In this document: positions 60,913-64,000 of the stretch, in pieces
Numbering within the stretch: the first letter of the stretch is position 1
Layout of the letters: each line of letters starts with the position of its first letter
Assembly: GCF_002305875.1 (NCBI RefSeq)
Contig: NZ_CP022098.1
Location: forward strand, 6,510,001 to 6,574,000
Source of the DNA: Cystobacter fuscus
GTDB lineage: Bacteria; Myxococcota; Myxococcia; Myxococcales; Myxococcaceae
Reading direction: 5' to 3'
Length of the DNA stretch: 64,000 bases
Notes under the pieces: model-generated
Databases searched by the model: none
Seen by the model: the letters and a program-made list of their open reading frames with translations, nothing else
What the model was told of the DNA's origin: nothing
Position numbers and translations under genes: made by a program

Positions 60913-63900
60913 TCAGGGAAGCCGGCCCTGGGCCCGCTCGCAGGTCTCGTAGCCCACCTGCGCGGTGGCGGCGTCCTCGAGCAGGTACTCCTCGCGCTCC
61001 AGGGCGGAGAGGCACACCGTGGTGGCGTTCTGGAAGTACTCGAGCAAAGGCTCGGGTTGCAGGGGCCAGACGCGCACCAGTCCATTCTCGCATGCCGTGA
61101 CGATGCGGGTTCCATCCCGCGTGATCATGGCGTGGAGACTGGCATGGAAGTCCATGCGCTCTTCATGCCTCAGGATGAAGGGATGACCTTGTCCATTCAC
61201 GGGCCAGAGACGGGCCGTGCCATCGTCGGAGGCGGTGAGGACATGGGAGCCATCGGGGGTGAAGCGCGCGGAGGTGACGTAATCCGTGTGTCCCTTGAGC
61301 TCACGTGGCCTATCGCTTCCGTCCGTCCGCCATAGGTGGGCCTTCTCCTCGTCGGAGGCGGTGAGGATGAAGGCTCCATCCGGACTGAAGGTGGCGGTGT
61401 TCAGGGGGCCTTGATGGTCACCGAGGACGCGAGGCGGTTGCGTCAGGTTCCGGGTGTCCCAGAGGCGGGCCTCTCCGTTGTCGAAGGCGACGATGAAGTG
61501 GTCTCCATCGGGGCTGAAGGTGGCGGAGGTGGCCGTCCCCGTGGCGCCCTTGAGCACTCGGGGCGCCTGCTTTCTAGCCGTGCGCCAGAGACAGACGGAC
61601 CCCTGCTTCGCGCCGTCGGAAAGCAGGGCGGCTCCATCGGGGCTGAAGGTGGCGAAACTCATATCACATCCAGAATCCTTGAGGCCGAAAGAGGATGAAT
61701 CAGTCTCTTCGGTATGCCAGAGGCGAGCGCGGCGGCCGTTCGAGATGGTGAGGATTTGGGAGCCGTCGGGACTGAAGAGGGCGGAGGTCGACGTCTTCTG
61801 GCCCGTGTCGAGGATTCGTGGGGGCCTTTTCATGTCTCGTCTGTTCCGCACGTGCGCGGTGCCGTCATCGGCCGCCGTGAGGATGAGGGCGCCATCAGGA
61901 CTGAAGGCGGCCGTGTTCACGGAGTTCGTGTGTTCATGGAACATGTCCACCAGCTGACCGGTGCCGTCGGTATTGAAGAGGTCCACCGTGTTGCCCCAGG
62001 AGATGGTGAGCAGGCGTGAGCCATCGGGGCTGAGTGCCATGGGCACGTTGAACTCCATCTCGGTGAAGAAGAACGGTGTGCCCGCGCCTCGAATGGGCCA
62101 GAGGCGCGCGGTGCCATCGTCCGAGGCGGTGAGGACGAGGGAGCCGTCGGGGCTGAAGCTGGCGGAGTTCACCCGCTCCAGGTGGCCCGAGAGCACGAAG
62201 GGCTCGTCCTTTCCATCGGTGCGCCATAGACGGGCGGTCCCATCCTCCGAGGCGGTGAGGATGAGGGTGCCGTCAGGGCTGAACACGGCGGAGTTCACTC
62301 CGTAGGCGTGGCCCGTGAAGATGCGCTCGGCTTCTTCCGCGTCGACGCGCCAGAGCAGCGCGGTGCCGTCATCCGAGGACGTGACGATGTGGGTACCATC
62401 GGGGCTGAAGGCCGCTGAGCTCACGAAGCCCGAATGAGCCGCGAAGACGTTCAGGGCTTTCTTCTCGTCCTTGCTCCAGAGACGGGCGGTCTTGTCGTTG
62501 GCGACCGTGAGGATGCGGGAGCCATCGGGGCTGAAGCTGGCCGAGACCAGCACATCCTGATGGCCAGTGAATCGTCTGAGTTCTTCTCCGCTCCTATTCC
62601 AGAGGCGCGCGGTCTTGTCATCCGAAGCGGTGAGGACGAGGGAGCCATCGGGGCTGAAGACGGCGGAGCTCACCTCTTTCTTGTGGCCGGTGAGTTCGCT
62701 GACCAGCTCGCCATCCACGTGCCAGAGGCGCGCGGTCTTGTCATCCGAGGCGGTGAGGATGAGGAAGCCATCGGGGCTGAAGACGGCGGAGTTCACCGGT
62801 TTGCGATGACCCTTGAAGGTGTGCAGGGGCCGGATCGTGTCGTGGGTGCTCCAAAGGAGCGCGGTCTTGTCATCCGAAGCGGCGAGGATGAGGGAGCCAT
62901 CGGGGCTGAAGACGGCGGAGTTCAAGGGTTGTCGAGAACCCTCGAGGATGCGCGGAGGCCCCCGTCCATCCGCGCGCCAGAGACGCGCGTGACCGTCCGA
63001 GGCGGTGGTGAGGACCTGTAGGCCATCGGGACTGAGAACGACCGTGTTGACGTCGCCTTCGTGTCCGGCGAGGACTGCGCGGCTGATGACGCGCTGGCTG
63101 GTCTGCAGGGCGGACTGCTGCCAGTCATTCCTCGATGCCGCATCCTGGCCGAACACCTCGCGCAGGGCCAACATCGCCTGGGTGGGGTTCTTGTCGATGA
63201 GGGTCCTCACCCGGGCCAGACGGACGTTGAGCTGGACCAGCGCCTGTTGGCGTCGAGCCTCGCGGGCATTGGTCTCGGCGGCCTCCTGCTGCGTGCGTGC
63301 CCGGCGAGCGTTGGCCTCGGCGAGTTCCTTCTGGGTCAAGACCTCACGCGCGTTGGCTTCGGCGGCCTCCTTCTGACGTTGGGCCTCCCAGGCATTGGCC
63401 TCGGCGGTCTCCTGCTGCCTGCGAGCCTCCCGGGCGTTGGTGGTGGCGACCTCCTCCTGACGTTGGGCCTCCCGGGCATTGGCCTCGGCGGTCTCCTGCT
63501 GTCGGCGAGCCTCCCGGGCGTTGGCCTCGGACGCGTTCCTCTGGGTGCTCGCTTCCCGGGCGTTGGCCTCGGCGAGCTGTTGCTGCTCCCGCGCCCTCCG
63601 GGCATTGGCCTCGGCGGCCTCCTGCTGGCGCTGGGCCTCGCGGGCATTGGCCTCGGCGAGCTGCTTCTGGTTCAGGGCCTCGCGGGCGTTGGCCTCGGCG
63701 AGCCGCTGTTGTTCGAGCGCCTCGCGGGCGTGGCGTTCTGAGGACTCGCGCTGGCGCTGGGCCTCCGCGAAGTTGCTCAGGGCGGCGGCTTCCTGCCGGC
63801 GGGCTTCCTCGGCGTGGTGCTCGGCCCGCTCCTGCTGCGCATGAGCCTCCCGCGCGCTGGCCTCGGCTTCCTCCTTTCTCTGTCGGGCCTCTTGGGCGCT

Positions 63901-64000
63901 GGCCTCGGCTTCCTCGGCCTTGGCGTGCGCCCGGTCCGCCTGGAAGAGCGCCACCACGGTGAGGAGCACGAGCGCGAGGCCCACCGAGAGCGCCACCGCG
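60913..64000 (-). CDS. Coiled-coil/WD40 protein, 5' end outside window
   Basis: The frame is open to the right edge of the window, so the N-terminus is missing; 1029 codons are seen. From the edge inward (N to C): one membrane segment (about 3-20 of the visible part); a very long Ala/Glu/Gln/Arg coiled coil made of repeats like ANAREAQRQQEAAE (about 25-275); a short helical link; then about 16 WD40-type repeats (SPDGxxILTASDDGTARLW) that would make two beta propellers. This is the C-terminal architecture of myxobacterial and cyanobacterial proteins whose N-terminal part is a Ser/Thr kinase, TIR, caspase-like or nSTAND ATPase module. Which of these precedes it here cannot be seen. It may be a membrane-bound signalling or defence protein. 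Confidence 0.85.
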   Translation of the reverse strand, partial: AVALSVGLALVLLTVVALFQADRAHAKAEEAEASAQEARQRKEEAEASAREAHAQQERAEHHAEEARRQEAAALSNFAEAQRQRESSERHAREALEQQRLAEANAREALNQKQLAEANAREAQRQQEAAEANARRAREQQQLAEANAREASTQRNASEANAREARRQQETAEANAREAQRQEEVATTNAREARRQQETAEANAWEAQRQKEAAEANAREVLTQKELAEANARRARTQQEAAETNAREARRQQALVQLNVRLARVRTLIDKNPTQAMLALREVFGQDAASRNDWQQSALQTSQRVISRAVLAGHEGDVNTVVLSPDGLQVLTTASDGHARLWRADGRGPPRILEGSRQPLNSAVFSPDGSLILAASDDKTALLWSTHDTIRPLHTFKGHRKPVNSAVFSPDGFLILTASDDKTARLWHVDGELVSELTGHKKEVSSAVFSPDGSLVLTASDDKTARLWNRSGEELRRFTGHQDVLVSASFSPDGSRILTVANDKTARLWSKDEKKALNVFAAHSGFVSSAAFSPDGTHIVTSSDDGTALLWRVDAEEAERIFTGHAYGVNSAVFSPDGTLILTASEDGTARLWRTDGKDEPFVLSGHLERVNSASFSPDGSLVLTASDDGTARLWPIRGAGTPFFFTEMEFNVPMALSPDGSRLLTISWGNTVDLFNTDGTGQLVDMFHEHTNSVNTAAFSPDGALILTAADDGTAHVRNRRDMKRPPRILDTGQKTSTSALFSPDGSQILTISNGRRARLWHTEETDSSSFGLKDSGCDMSFATFSPDGAALLSDGAKQGSVCLWRTARKQAPRVLKGATGTATSATFSPDGDHFIVAFDNGEARLWDTRNLTQPPRVLGDHQGPLNTATFSPDGAFILTASDEEKAHLWRTDGSDRPRELKGHTDYVTSARFTPDGSHVLTASDDGTARLWPVNGQGHPFILRHEERMDFHASLHAMITRDGTRIVTACENGLVRVWPLQPEPLLEYFQNATTVCLSALEREEYLLEDAATAQVGYETCERAQGRLP
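63240..63960 (-). repeat. Tandem coding repeat of the coiled coil
   Basis: About 16-18 units of 42-45 bp encode 14-15-residue heptad pairs (EANAREAxRQQExA). Units differ at the third and fourth helical turns, so the array diverged after expansion. Unit number likely varies between strains and may assemble poorly from short reads. Confidence 0.75.

Noticed and set aside
63240-63960. CRISPR-like array
   Set aside because: The regular repeat is coding (coiled-coil heptads) with no constant repeat or unique spacers.

Overview
The window is GC-rich (roughly two thirds G+C), with long, mostly unidirectional genes. Its gene content is typical of a myxobacterium: Ser/Thr-kinase-like proteins with PEGA tails, lipoprotein toxins with partner immunity genes of the SitA/SitI swarm-inhibition type, many secreted polysaccharide- and protein-degrading enzymes, WD40 and coiled-coil proteins, and many TetR/LysR/AraC/MarR regulators. 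I infer the suborder Cystobacterineae (an Archangium/Cystobacter/Melittangium/Myxococcus-like genome). The species cannot be read from the sequence. I saw no rRNA, tRNA, CRISPR array, insertion sequence or phage genes.

Layout. 0-10 kb: end of an unknown gene, a free-standing acyltransferase, a membrane-anchored pseudokinase, a membrane histidine kinase, an orphan sugar-type binding protein, an FAH-family hydrolase and a malic enzyme/phosphotransacetylase fusion. 10-14.2 kb: contact-dependent antagonism genes, namely a DUF3396-type immunity gene behind a possible toxin relic, then a SitA6-like lipoprotein toxin split by a frameshift and its translationally coupled partner. 14.3-23.1 kb: a cation/proton antiporter, then redox genes (Gfo/Idh/MocA oxidoreductase, aldo-keto reductase, F420-type NADP oxidoreductase, cupin, CMD protein) around a LysR regulator, tied together by three copies of a 70-bp LysR-box promoter and littered with relics (lysR tail, alcohol dehydrogenase lacking its cofactor domain, tetR with two frameshifts, gutted 2-hydroxyacid dehydrogenase). 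23.3-30.4 kb: GH5 cellulase lipoprotein, acuR-acuI pair, amidase, small secreted protein, malate synthase G. 30.6-32.5 kb: TetR gene divergent from a DUF2236 oxygenase across four palindromic operators. 32.5-39 kb: two secreted-protein genes each preceded by the same ~185-bp leader, a halohydrin-dehalogenase-like SDR with an HPPD-like dioxygenase, and an astacin protease. 39-45 kb: relics, citrate synthase, TetR/O-methyltransferase pair, secreted proteins. 45-52.5 kb: AraC regulator and P450, epimerase/LysR pair, sialidase-like lipoprotein, and a MarR-protoglobin-redoxin cluster. 52.7-59.6 kb: GH2 enzyme with AbfB lectin domains whose 3' end was copied along with a tandemly duplicated lipoprotein toxin/immunity cassette. 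59.6-64 kb: membrane protein with TetR regulator and an incomplete coiled-coil/WD40 protein.

How it works together. Three themes recur: secreted degradation of plant or microbial polymers, kin-recognition style toxins, and small regulator-enzyme pairs whose operators are visible as clean palindromes. The strongest candidates for something new are the duplicated toxin/immunity module (55.2-59.6 kb), the halohydrin-dehalogenase-like gene with its iron-dioxygenase-like partner (36.3-37.6 kb), the MarR/protoglobin/redoxin unit (50.6-52.5 kb) and the TetR/DUF2236 operator array (31.2 kb).
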